DNA of 64,000 bases from Novosphingobium sp. 32-60-15 (GTDB lineage: Bacteria > Pseudomonadota > Alphaproteobacteria > Sphingomonadales > Sphingomonadaceae): positions 1-64,000 of the forward strand of contig NZ_NCEN01000006.1 of the NCBI RefSeq assembly GCF_002280675.1. The letters are read 5' to 3'. Numbering within the stretch: the stretch's first letter is position 1; the number at the start of each line of letters is the position of its first letter. Under the pieces are notes generated by a model. The model saw only the letters and a list, made by a program, of their open reading frames with translations. It searched no databases and was not told the DNA's origin. This document shows positions 1-6,402 of the stretch, piece after piece. Made by a program: the position numbers and the translations under genes.

Positions 1-96
1 GCATGTGCCAGTTTTAGCGAAATCAGGGACGACGAGACTTGCGCAATTCGTGCCTACGCAATGGCCGACGCCATGCTTGAGGAGCGCGCCAAGTGA
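1..96 (+). CDS. C-terminal end of an unidentified prophage protein (partial)
   Basis: An open frame enters from the left edge and stops at TGA 94-96, giving 31 residues that end in MADAMLEERAK. The next gene starts at GTG 93, so the two share a GTGA overlap, the same packing seen through the rest of this phage segment. The RAYA stretch resembles the middle of the small protein at 3749-3988, so both may belong to one family of short phage proteins. Too little is visible to assign a function. Confidence 0.5.
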   Translation, partial: ACASFSEIRDDETCAIRAYAMADAMLEERAK

Positions 97-290
97 ACAT
101 CATCAAAGCCCTGATCACCCAATGCGGCAAGACCATCAACGCACCGGTCAACATGATCCTTCCGATGACCAAGACCGACGCTGATTTTTACGCCCTTCGT
201 TCCGCCCGCGCTGCCTCACAGCCCCCCGCTGAAAGCGCTCCCTCCCCTAGCACCGCGTTCGAGGCGCGCGGTGGAAAGGCATCATCATGA
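93..290 (+). CDS. small hypothetical phage protein (65 aa)
   Basis: A 65-residue protein with no recognised domain. It starts at GTG 93, overlapping the previous stop, and ends just after the ATG of the ERF gene at 287 (ATGA overlap). The N-terminal half contains a hydrophobic patch (residues about 16-25) and the C-terminal half is Pro/Ser/Ala rich and probably disordered. Translational coupling on both sides is the main support for it being real. It may be an accessory of the recombination genes that follow, but that is inference. Confidence 0.6.
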   Translation: MNIIKALITQCGKTINAPVNMILPMTKTDADFYALRSARAASQPPAESAPSPSTAFEARGGKASS

Positions 291-916
291 ACGCTGTAGC
301 CACAATTGAACCGTCGCTGATTGCAGCGTTGGCAAAAGCACTCCCCGAACTGGAGAGCGCCAAGAAGAACAAGGCTAACCCCGCGTTCAAGTCCAAGTAT
401 GCCGATCTTGCCGCCGTGATCGAAGCACTTGAGCCGATCACAAGGCACGGCCTTTGGTATCGTCAGCACCAGCACGAAAACGAAAACGGCGCGATGATCG
501 AAACGTTCTACATTCACGAGAGCGGGCAGGAAATGAGCGCCGGTTGCGTGTTCATGCCAGCCACCAAGAAGGACGCGCAAGGTTTCGGTTCTGCGCTCTC
601 TTATGCCCGCCGCTATGGCCTGCAAACGGCCTTTGGCTTGGCAACAGAGGACGACGACGGAAACGCCGCTGTAAAGTCCACACAGGCTAAATCCGCACCC
701 GCGCCAGCACAACGTGCCGATGTGCCCGAAGGCCCCCTCACAGACATGCAATGGGCCATCATCACCGATCTAATCACGCAGACGCATTCGGACAGCAAGG
801 CATTCTGCACCGCGTTCAAAGTGCCGAGCGTGAAGGATTTACCCGCCGCCCAATTCGACCGCGCCCGCGCCATGCTGAACAAGAAGCTGGCTGCGATGGT
901 GGAGGAACCAGCATGA
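287..916 (+). CDS. ERF-family single-strand annealing protein
   Basis: 209 residues. The N-terminal two thirds show the ERF (essential recombination function) signature: KNKANPAFKSKYADL at residues 27-41 and a SYARRYGL core at about 105-112. This is the family of phage annealing proteins related in role to P22 Erf, Red-beta and Rad52, which anneal single strands during phage recombination and genome circularisation. An Ala/Pro linker (about 133-150) leads to a helical C-terminal part. It lies directly before an exonuclease and SSB, the expected partners. Starts at ATG 287 with ATGA overlap to the gene before. Confidence 0.9.
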   Translation: MNAVATIEPSLIAALAKALPELESAKKNKANPAFKSKYADLAAVIEALEPITRHGLWYRQHQHENENGAMIETFYIHESGQEMSAGCVFMPATKKDAQGFGSALSYARRYGLQTAFGLATEDDDGNAAVKSTQAKSAPAPAQRADVPEGPLTDMQWAIITDLITQTHSDSKAFCTAFKVPSVKDLPAAQFDRARAMLNKKLAAMVEEPA

Positions 917-1569
917 AGAACATTTATATCGATCTTGAGACAATCCCGAACCAGACGCCGGAATATCGCGCCAAGGTTCGGGAGAACATCAAGCCACCGG
1001 CAACGATCAAGAAGCCGGAAAGCATCATGCAGTGGCTGGAGGAAAACGCCGAAACCGCCACAGACGAGGCAGTCGCCAAGACCAGTTTTGACCCCGCCTA
1101 TGGGCACATTTGCTGCATTGGCTATGCAATCGAGGACGGCCCGACTGTTTCGCTATCGGCGGAAACCACGGACCGCGAACCGATCATCTTGCAGCAGTTT
1201 TTCGACGCGCTGCCCAAGATGGGAATGGCCTGTTTCATTGGTCACAACGTCGCCGCGTTCGACATGCGGTTCATTCTGTGCCGGTCAATTGTCCTTGGCG
1301 TCCGCATCCCAACGATCATCCCGCGCGACATCAAGCCGTGGTCGCAAGACATATTTGACACGATGACCGCATGGGCGGGCGTCCGCAACACAATCAGCCA
1401 GGATCGTCTTGCCGATGCACTTGGCCTTGCCGGCAAGGGTGACTTCGATGGTTCGATGGTCGCCGCCGCATGGGCCAACGGCGAACACGCCAAGATCGCA
1501 GACTACTGCAAGCGAGACGTTGAAACCGTCCGCGCAATTCACAGCCGCTTTGTCGCGGTTGGTTTCTGA
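913..1569 (+). CDS. PolB-type 3'-5' exonuclease (DnaQ-like fold)
   Basis: 218 residues. Exonuclease motif I is D7-L-E9, motif II is H111-N followed by D117, and motif III is Y198-C-x-x-D202, matching the DEDDy arrangement of exonucleases related to the proofreading domain of family-B polymerases. There is no polymerase domain, so it acts alone, probably resecting DNA to make single strands for the ERF protein. A longer frame extends upstream to 751 but runs inside the ERF gene. ATG 913, overlapping the ERF stop, is the natural start. Confidence 0.8.
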   Translation: MKNIYIDLETIPNQTPEYRAKVRENIKPPATIKKPESIMQWLEENAETATDEAVAKTSFDPAYGHICCIGYAIEDGPTVSLSAETTDREPIILQQFFDALPKMGMACFIGHNVAAFDMRFILCRSIVLGVRIPTIIPRDIKPWSQDIFDTMTAWAGVRNTISQDRLADALGLAGKGDFDGSMVAAAWANGEHAKIADYCKRDVETVRAIHSRFVAVGF

Positions 1570-1580
1570 AAGGACTACCA

Positions 1581-1985
1581 GTGCTCATCCTAACATTGGC
1601 CGGAAACACCGGCAAAGACGCCGAATTTAAGACCGCGCAGAACGGGACCGAGCGTTGCTCATTCTCGGTTGGCGTCTCCACAGGCTACGGCGAAAACAAA
1701 AGCACCACATGGGTTGATGTAACCAAGTGGGGCAAGGGAGCCGAAGGGCTGGCCCGCATTCTGCGCAAGGGCAGCAAGGTTGCCGTGTCGGGCGAAATGT
1801 CCACGCGGGAGCATAACGGCAAAACATATATCCAGTGCCGCGCCGATCATGTGACGATCATGGGAACACCGCAGGGCAGTGACCAGCGCCGCGAACCGGA
1901 CGGAAGCCAAGGCCATGCAGGCGGGTTTGGTGGCGATGATTTGGACGATTCGATTCCATTTTTCCGCAACGACACGGTGTGGTGA
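1581..1985 (+). CDS. ssb: single-stranded DNA-binding protein (phage SSB)
   Basis: 134 residues with one OB fold (about 1-93). Family hallmarks are LTLAGNTGKDAEFK at the N-terminus, W-V-D-V near residue 45 and a basic binding surface (KGSKVAVSGE). The tail carries the acidic tip DDLDDSIPF, the docking site for SSB partners, but the tip is followed by about seven more residues (FRNDTVW), whereas the family normally ends in IPF. The start is GTG 1581, since no ATG is in the right place. It belongs to the ERF/exonuclease recombination block. Confidence 0.92.
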   Translation: MLILTLAGNTGKDAEFKTAQNGTERCSFSVGVSTGYGENKSTTWVDVTKWGKGAEGLARILRKGSKVAVSGEMSTREHNGKTYIQCRADHVTIMGTPQGSDQRREPDGSQGHAGGFGGDDLDDSIPFFRNDTVW

Positions 1986-2230
1986 TGGCAATCACGACTT
2001 TCCATCAAGAACTTGCAGGCGCGGACGACTGCCCATTTTGCGGGAACAACTTCCTGTTTTTTCAAAATGGCGCAGTTGCTTGCGACCGTTGCCAGTGTGA
2101 AGGCCCGTTTGGTGAAATGCACTTTAGTGGCGCAACTGACGAACACCACCTGCACGAATTGAAATTGGAAGCGGTCCGGTTGTGGAACTTGCGCAGTCCA
2201 GAAGTATGGGAAACCAGCCATGCGGATTGA
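1985..2230 (+). CDS. Lar-like zinc-ribbon protein (possible restriction alleviation)
   Basis: 81 residues from ATG 1985, which overlaps the ssb TGA. It has a CPFCG knuckle near the N-terminus, a second C-x-x-C (ACDRC), and a C-terminal A-x-x-L-W-N-L-R element. This CPFCG...CxxC...WNxR layout is that of the Lar family (Rac prophage Lar relieves type I restriction by boosting host methylation). Many phage proteins share this fold with no tested function, so the anti-restriction role is tentative. An in-frame ATG at 1979 would also be possible but falls inside ssb. Confidence 0.6.
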   Translation: MAITTFHQELAGADDCPFCGNNFLFFQNGAVACDRCQCEGPFGEMHFSGATDEHHLHELKLEAVRLWNLRSPEVWETSHAD

Positions 2231-2555
2231 CACAAGGCCACGCAAAAAGAACGCGGCCCGCCCTGCTTGGAAAGTCCAGAAAGCCTATCACCAATGGCTG
2301 CGAGGCCGTCCTTGCGCAATGGCAGACCGTGGCGACTGTGAAGGCAACCTAGAGGCCGCACATACGCCCGATCCTGACAGCAAAGGCATGGGCACCAAGG
2401 CATCAGACCACAACGCAATTCCATTGTGCAGAAAGCATCATCAACTTCACACGGTCAAAGGCTGGTCTGCGATTGGCCTAACCCGTGAAACCGCGATGAA
2501 TGCAGCCGCCGCCTACTGGCAGGCATGGAAAGGCGACAAGGGGGAACTGGTATAA
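2220..2555 (+). CDS. HNH-like nuclease (DUF968/Ref-type phage protein)
   Basis: 111 residues with a Cys/His-rich nuclease core: C32 and C40 in the first knuckle, H48 in EAAH, a KGMGTKASDHNAIPLC segment, then C70-x-x-H73-H74. This matches DUF968/Ref-like HNH proteins of phages, which act in recombination or DNA processing. The N-terminus is basic. It overlaps the Lar-like gene by 11 bp and the following ATG by one base (TAATG). The exact substrate cannot be told from sequence. Confidence 0.7.
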   Translation: MRIDTRPRKKNAARPAWKVQKAYHQWLRGRPCAMADRGDCEGNLEAAHTPDPDSKGMGTKASDHNAIPLCRKHHQLHTVKGWSAIGLTRETAMNAAAAYWQAWKGDKGELV

Positions 2556-3022
2556 TGCCTCACCGAATCATCGCAAACGAGGCCGATCTAATCGACCTTG
2601 GCCGGTTGCTTGGAAACCTTACCCTCCCGATCACAGTCGAATGGGTACAGGGCCGCGACCGGACCAGCGAACAAAACAAACTGCAATGGCTTTGGGCAAA
2701 CGAGGCCGCGATGCAGCTTGGCGACCGGACTGGCGCTGAATTGCAGCGTGATTGGAAACTGCGCTTTGGCGTTCCGATCTTACGCGAAGCCAGCCCCGAA
2801 TTTCGCGCCACCTATGACAAGCATATTCGCCCCCTGCCATATCAGGAAAAGGTGGCCTTCATGGACATGATCGATGTGACCAGCGCCATGAAGGTTAGGC
2901 AGATGGTGGCATTCTTGGACGCCGTGCAGCGCGAGTGCCTTGAGCAAGGCTTGCACCTTACCGACCCATCGCCGGACTTGGCAGCATATCAGAAGCGCTA
3001 CCGGCAGAAGGAGGCCGCATGA
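2555..3022 (+). CDS. NinB-like phage recombination protein
   Basis: 155 residues from ATG 2555, which overlaps the previous stop. The RTSEQNKLQW segment followed by a tryptophan-containing DWK and, later, TSAMKVRQMVAFLDAVQ resembles the layout of NinB (lambda Orf), an SSB-interacting recombination mediator: an early R-S-x-x-Q-N, a middle E-x-W-K and a late T-S-x-M. The match is by pattern only and moderately convincing. Its place beside ERF, exonuclease and SSB supports a recombination role. Confidence 0.5.
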   Translation: MPHRIIANEADLIDLGRLLGNLTLPITVEWVQGRDRTSEQNKLQWLWANEAAMQLGDRTGAELQRDWKLRFGVPILREASPEFRATYDKHIRPLPYQEKVAFMDMIDVTSAMKVRQMVAFLDAVQRECLEQGLHLTDPSPDLAAYQKRYRQKEAA

Positions 3023-3147
3023 CCTACGCCAAATGGGCGCATGAACGCAAAGCCGAAGATGCCGAGAAGGCGCTTAAACGCAACCCGTCCGAATATTGGG
3101 CAGGCGTTGAATTGATGGATTTGCTTGAGGAGGTTGTGGGGCGATGA
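3019..3147 (+). CDS. small phage protein, 42 aa
   Basis: A 42-residue frame from ATG 3019 (ATGA overlap with the gene before) to TGA 3145-3147, which again overlaps the next ATG at 3144. It is predicted almost wholly helical and charged (MTYAKWAHERKAEDAEKAL at the start). There is no recognisable domain. The two coupling overlaps and the absence of any gap argue that it is translated. Confidence 0.6.
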   Translation: MTYAKWAHERKAEDAEKALKRNPSEYWAGVELMDLLEEVVGR

Positions 3148-3752
3148 TCGCACTGCTCGACAACGGCCAAGACCTTGATGAATGCGAACGCGAGATAGGC
3201 TTGCCAGTCGGGCAGTTGTTGACGCCGCTCACACGCTATCGGTTGCGTGACCCTTCGCGCCCTTGGGCCATCGACAACGGCGGGTTTAAGGAGCTGGACG
3301 TTCCCGGCCTTTTCAGCCTGCTAAAGCGCGAAGAACATCACCGCGATAACTGCCTGTTTGTTGCCGTGCCTGATATTGTCGGCAACGCGCAACGGACGCT
3401 TGAACTGTTCGCCCACTTCGCACCGCAAATGGCAGGCTGGCGTTTGGCGCTGGTTTGTCAGGACGGGCAAGAGAGCCTGCCTATTCCTTGGGCACAGATC
3501 GCAGCCGTTTTTATCGGCGGTTCCACCAGCTGGAAATGTGGCCCCCATGTTGAGGCCATAATCAGGACCGCGAAAGTCTTGGGCAAGCACGTTCATGTGG
3601 GCCGCGTCAATCACCCCGACCGATGGGCGCACTTTGAGCGGCTTGGTGCCGACAGCGCCGACGGAACCGGCCTCGCTCGATATTCACACATGCGCCACGC
3701 AATCGCAGGGCGCGGACAAATCGCAACACTATTTGACGAGGAAGCAGCATGA
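3144..3752 (+). CDS. TGT/DpdA-like deazapurine base-exchange protein
   Basis: 202 residues that look like a compact tRNA-guanine transglycosylase TIM barrel of the phage DpdA type. The landmarks occur in family order: A-I-D44-N-G-G-F (compare TDSGGFQ of TGT), V-P-D77, F-I-G-G-S (123-127, the substrate-binding GG loop), H-V-G-R-V-N (151-156) and G-A-D170-S-x-D173-G-T-G, the region of the nucleophilic Asp. DpdA enzymes swap guanine in DNA for a 7-deazaguanine and so protect phage DNA from host restriction. It is shorter than bacterial TGT (about 370 aa) and lacks its C-terminal four-Cys zinc site, as do phage forms. A QueD-like gene lies 0.2 kb downstream. Family assignment is fairly sure; DNA rather than RNA as substrate is inferred. 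Confidence 0.72.
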   Translation: MIALLDNGQDLDECEREIGLPVGQLLTPLTRYRLRDPSRPWAIDNGGFKELDVPGLFSLLKREEHHRDNCLFVAVPDIVGNAQRTLELFAHFAPQMAGWRLALVCQDGQESLPIPWAQIAAVFIGGSTSWKCGPHVEAIIRTAKVLGKHVHVGRVNHPDRWAHFERLGADSADGTGLARYSHMRHAIAGRGQIATLFDEEAA

Positions 3753-3988
3753 AAACACGCGCAACCACGGGCGGATTTGAAGACCGCTTTTACGTCACCC
3801 GCCGCGATGGGAAGCTCATTCGCGAAGGTGCCCGCTATATCGTTCTGGATTATTCTGGAGCAGACCCGCACGCAACTTTTGCACTTCGCGCATACGCGGA
3901 CAGCATCCGGTCGGAAAATCCGCAGATGGCAGAAGACCTGATCGCCGCGCTTGCAGACCCCGAAGCATGGCCTGCCCAGCATGACTAA
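3749..3988 (+). CDS. hypothetical phage protein (79 aa)
   Basis: 79 residues starting at ATG 3749 with an ATGA overlap to the DpdA-like gene. The visible pattern is YVTRRDGK, then GARYIVLDY and DPHATFALRAYA, ending in an acidic helix. Such proteins are found in phages of related bacteria without a known role. It separates the DpdA-like and QueD-like genes and overlaps the latter by 8 bp, so it is expressed with them. Confidence 0.6.
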   Translation: MKTRATTGGFEDRFYVTRRDGKLIREGARYIVLDYSGADPHATFALRAYADSIRSENPQMAEDLIAALADPEAWPAQHD

Positions 3989-4274
3989 GGCACTAACCGG
4001 AGCCAGCGCCATATTACAAGTCGCGCACACCGGCCCCGATGGCAGACTGCACGGCCACACCTATGAAGTGACCGGATGGTGGGAAGGCGAACCTTGCGCT
4101 GTTGAAATGCAGGCGCGCTTGCAGTCATGGCTGGAAAAGTTTGACCACCAATCATTGCCGCCACGCATGAGCCGCGCTGAAGACATTGGCCGTCAATGCA
4201 TGATGGCGCTTGGTTGCACCGCCGTTGACGTAAACCGGCCCCTTGAGCGCCTGTATGCGAGGATTGAGCCATGA
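3981..4274 (+). CDS. QueD/6-pyruvoyl-tetrahydropterin synthase-like protein lacking the catalytic Cys
   Basis: 97 residues from ATG 3981. The three zinc ligands of the PTPS/QueD family are present: H16 (in LQVAH) and H24-x-H26 (in RLHGHTY). The D55-H56 pair (FDHQSLP) and a C-terminal Glu (E89) also fit. QueD makes 6-carboxy-tetrahydropterin, the second step towards preQ0. The catalytic Cys four residues before the HGH motif (CGRLHGH in E. coli QueD) is Asp here (DGRLHGH, D20). PTPS-III enzymes carry Glu at this site, so altered chemistry is as possible as inactivity. Shorter than the usual 118-120 aa. Proximity to the DpdA-like gene supports a 7-deazaguanine theme. Confidence 0.7.
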   Translation: MTKALTGASAILQVAHTGPDGRLHGHTYEVTGWWEGEPCAVEMQARLQSWLEKFDHQSLPPRMSRAEDIGRQCMMALGCTAVDVNRPLERLYARIEP

Positions 4275-4516
4275 CCCTCCCCCCCGAAATAACCACCTAC
4301 CTAACCGAACAAGGCATCCCCCACGATGACCTAGACGCCTCGTTTCGCAGCATCGGGCTTGACCAGTTGGATATGCAGGAGATCGCCATGCTGATCGAGG
4401 ATTGCGCCGGCACATACGTTTCCGACACCGATTACGAACGCTGGCAGACGCTTGCCGATGTGGTGGAGACTGTGCGGGCTGTTGACCAGCGTGAACCGTG
4501 GAAGGTGGGCGTATGA
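4271..4516 (+). CDS. acyl-carrier-protein-like phage protein without the prosthetic-group serine
   Basis: 81 residues, ATG 4271, ATGA overlap with the QueD-like gene. Residues 24-70 read like an ACP four-helix core: F-R-S-I-G-L-D-Q-L-D-M-Q-E at helix II, an acidic IED segment, and W-Q-T-L-A-D-V-V-E-T-V in the last helix, where ACPs have a T-V-x-D-V/L pattern. The invariant Ser of the D-S-L motif is Gln32 here, so it cannot carry phosphopantetheine in the normal way. It may be a structural or binding domain. The fold call is by pattern and moderately sure. Confidence 0.55.
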   Translation: MTLPPEITTYLTEQGIPHDDLDASFRSIGLDQLDMQEIAMLIEDCAGTYVSDTDYERWQTLADVVETVRAVDQREPWKVGV

Positions 4517-4797
4517 CTGCGCACAGAATAGCCGAGAAAATCAGGCGCGCACTCCGAAAGGAAAGCGGCACGAACTTGACCCTTGAACAAATCCGCGAAT
4601 TGGTAGCGCAGCACGGCCTACTAGATACCCTTGCCCGTGCGGAGACACAGGAATTATGCCCCGCGAAAACTCCCCTTATGTCGTCGGAGAATTTTGGCTC
4701 GACTACCGCCGCGACGGCAGGGCGAAAGGTGTCTGGCAAATTGCCCGTCCCGAACGAGGCACGGTCATTTATCGCAGCACTCGCACGACCGAACTGA
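4513..4797 (+). CDS. small helical phage protein overlapping the integrase gene
   Basis: 94 residues from ATG 4513, which overlaps the stop of the gene before. The first 50 residues are a charged helical domain (MTAHRIAEKIRRALRKES, then LTLEQIRELVAQHGLL) of the kind seen in small phage DNA-binding or excisionase-like proteins. The last 48 residues lie in another frame over the start of the integrase gene (from 4656) and are of low complexity. An excisionase role is only suggested by position immediately before int. Confidence 0.5.
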   Translation: MTAHRIAEKIRRALRKESGTNLTLEQIRELVAQHGLLDTLARAETQELCPAKTPLMSSENFGSTTAATAGRKVSGKLPVPNEARSFIAALARPN

Positions 4798-5870
4798 CGA
4801 AGGCGAAGGCCATACTTGATGCGCACCTGTTTGAGCTTCGATCACTCGGAAAGCAGCAAGCGCATGAAGCCAACGTTATTGCGCACCTCGTCAATTACTG
4901 GCGCGAGAAGGGCAGCAAGACAGTCAACAATGACCAAACAGGCCGCTCCCTGCGAACCTTCGCCGCGTTCCTTATGCAGGATAGGGCAGGGGTGGGCGCG
5001 GTGATCACCGATCTAACGCCAACGCTATTTGAGCGGTTCCGCGAATGGCGAATGGCTCCACACGGCTTTAATCTGGAATGGTTTGGCGAGACGTTCGACT
5101 ACAAAAGCGAAGGTGTTGCAGGTGCAACCGTGCAGCGAAACATCAACGACATTCGCGCCGCCGTTCATCATGCCGTCGCCAATATGCGCATCCCGCTTGC
5201 CCCACGCATTGCCGATCTTGATGAACGCTACGCATCGCCACCACGCGACCGAGTTCTGACTAAGGACGAAATGGCGCGTATCGCTTGGTATGCCAGCCAC
5301 AACATTGACTTGTTCAGGTTCGTCGCGCTGCAATTTGCTTCTGCCGTTCGCCCACAAGCGGCGCTTAAGTTCGATCCGCGCAAGCAGTTTATTGAAGCCA
5401 CGGGATTGATTGACCTTCAACCAGGCGCATCGCCGCAGACCAAAAAGCGCAACGCCATCATTCCAGCAATCCGCCCGCTTCGCCATGTTCTGCGCAAGTG
5501 GGTGCGGGAAGGGGGCGCAACTGTTGCGTCACGCAGAACAGCGTGGCGGATCATGCGACGCACACTCGGCCTTTCGGATGACGTTCACCCCAAGACCATC
5601 CGGCATACCGTGGCGACGATCCTATACGCTGACCCAGCCGTGCCAGAGCGCGATATTGTCGAGATGTTGGGGCATGAGGGCAAATTAGCGCGTACGACTC
5701 GCATTTACGCAAAATACGACCCAACCAGATTGCAGTCGGTCACAAAGGCCCTGACCACGCTTTGGACTGAAATCCATGCACTGGCCAAACTTTACAACTC
5801 TGACCACGAACTGACCACCATCAAACAAGGGGGTCAGAAATTTGTTGCAAGAAGGCGTGAAAAGCCTTAG
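4656..5870 (+). CDS. int: tyrosine-type site-specific integrase
   Basis: 404 residues. The catalytic domain (about 195-370) shows R232 (ASAVRP), K265, K313-x-x-R316-H317 (KTIRHT), H340 (LGHEG) and the nucleophile Y351 (TRIYAKY), the tyrosine recombinase set. The N-terminal part holds an arm-binding-like region (residues 1-60) and a SAM-like core-binding domain (about 70-180). The gene ends 16 bp from the 3' end of tRNA-Val, the usual layout for integrases that target tRNA 3' ends. No frameshift is visible, so the enzyme may be functional. Confidence 0.93.
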   Translation: MPRENSPYVVGEFWLDYRRDGRAKGVWQIARPERGTVIYRSTRTTELTKAKAILDAHLFELRSLGKQQAHEANVIAHLVNYWREKGSKTVNNDQTGRSLRTFAAFLMQDRAGVGAVITDLTPTLFERFREWRMAPHGFNLEWFGETFDYKSEGVAGATVQRNINDIRAAVHHAVANMRIPLAPRIADLDERYASPPRDRVLTKDEMARIAWYASHNIDLFRFVALQFASAVRPQAALKFDPRKQFIEATGLIDLQPGASPQTKKRNAIIPAIRPLRHVLRKWVREGGATVASRRTAWRIMRRTLGLSDDVHPKTIRHTVATILYADPAVPERDIVEMLGHEGKLARTTRIYAKYDPTRLQSVTKALTTLWTEIHALAKLYNSDHELTTIKQGGQKFVARRREKP

Positions 5871-5905
5871 TTTCTCTATTGTTCAATGGTGGGCGCGGCA
5901 GGGAT
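5870..5905. other. probable attachment site (phage/chromosome junction)
   Basis: The int stop codon is followed after 16 bp by the 3' terminus of tRNA-Val, and genes change here from tightly overlapping phage genes to a housekeeping layout. tRNA-targeting integrases recombine within the 3' part of the tRNA (T-arm and acceptor), so the crossover should lie near 5887-5930. The second copy of the repeat would be at the far left end of the element, outside the window, so the exact core cannot be shown here. Confidence 0.5.
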
Positions 5906-5961
5906 TGAACCTGCGACCCCACCCGTGTGAAGGGTGTGCTCTACCACTGAGCTACGCGCCC
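5887..5961 (-). tRNA. tRNA-Val (anticodon CAC)
   Basis: Read on the minus strand, this 75-nt cloverleaf has acceptor GGGCGCG paired with CGCGCCC, discriminator A and an encoded CCA (5887-5889). It has a D-arm GCTC/GAGC, an anticodon stem CACCC/GGGTG with loop TTCACAC (anticodon CAC, valine GUG), and a T-arm with GGTTCAATCC. It is the likely integration target of the neighbouring int gene. The intact 3' end has probably been supplied by the phage-carried copy on integration. Confidence 0.95.
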
Positions 5962-6058
5962 GTCGGGGCGGACTTTTCAGGTCTGCCGGACAGGGGCGGG
6001 CCATTACGACGGCGGGGCTTGATTGACAAGTGGGGCAATCAAGATAATTGCGGCTGCC

Positions 6059-6385
6059 ATGACTGATGAAACGCTCCAGCCCGAAACCGCTCCCGATAGT
6101 GCAGCGCCCGTAAACTCTGGCGCCGATGTGCCGCCGGACCGGCTTGCGATAAACCCGCGCAGCCCATATTTCGATGAAGAGAAACTGCGGCGCGGAATTG
6201 GCATCCGCTTTAAGGAAGTGGTCCGAACCAATGTTGAGGAATATTGCATTTCCGAAGGTTGGGTGCGTGTTCAAGCTGGTAAGGCCATGGACCGCAAGGG
6301 CAATCCTTTGACGATCAAGCTGAATGGCCCGGTTGAGGCCTGGTTTGAAGATCTTGGCGAAGGCGCGCCTGTCGCCAAAGCCTGA
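6059..6385 (+). CDS. DUF3297 family protein
   Basis: 108 residues from ATG 6059 (in-frame upstream codons to 6023 are less likely). After an acidic N-terminus the conserved block begins PPDRLAINPRSPYF, then RGIGIRF, RTNVEEYCISEGWVR and DRKGNPLTIKL. These are the landmarks of DUF3297, a small cytosolic family common in proteobacteria with no assigned biochemical role. It is the first chromosomal gene beyond the tRNA junction and appears to be monocistronic, facing the convergent LysR gene. Confidence 0.85.
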   Translation: MTDETLQPETAPDSAAPVNSGADVPPDRLAINPRSPYFDEEKLRRGIGIRFKEVVRTNVEEYCISEGWVRVQAGKAMDRKGNPLTIKLNGPVEAWFEDLGEGAPVAKA

Positions 6386-6402
6386 GGCCAATTGCGCGCG
6401 GC

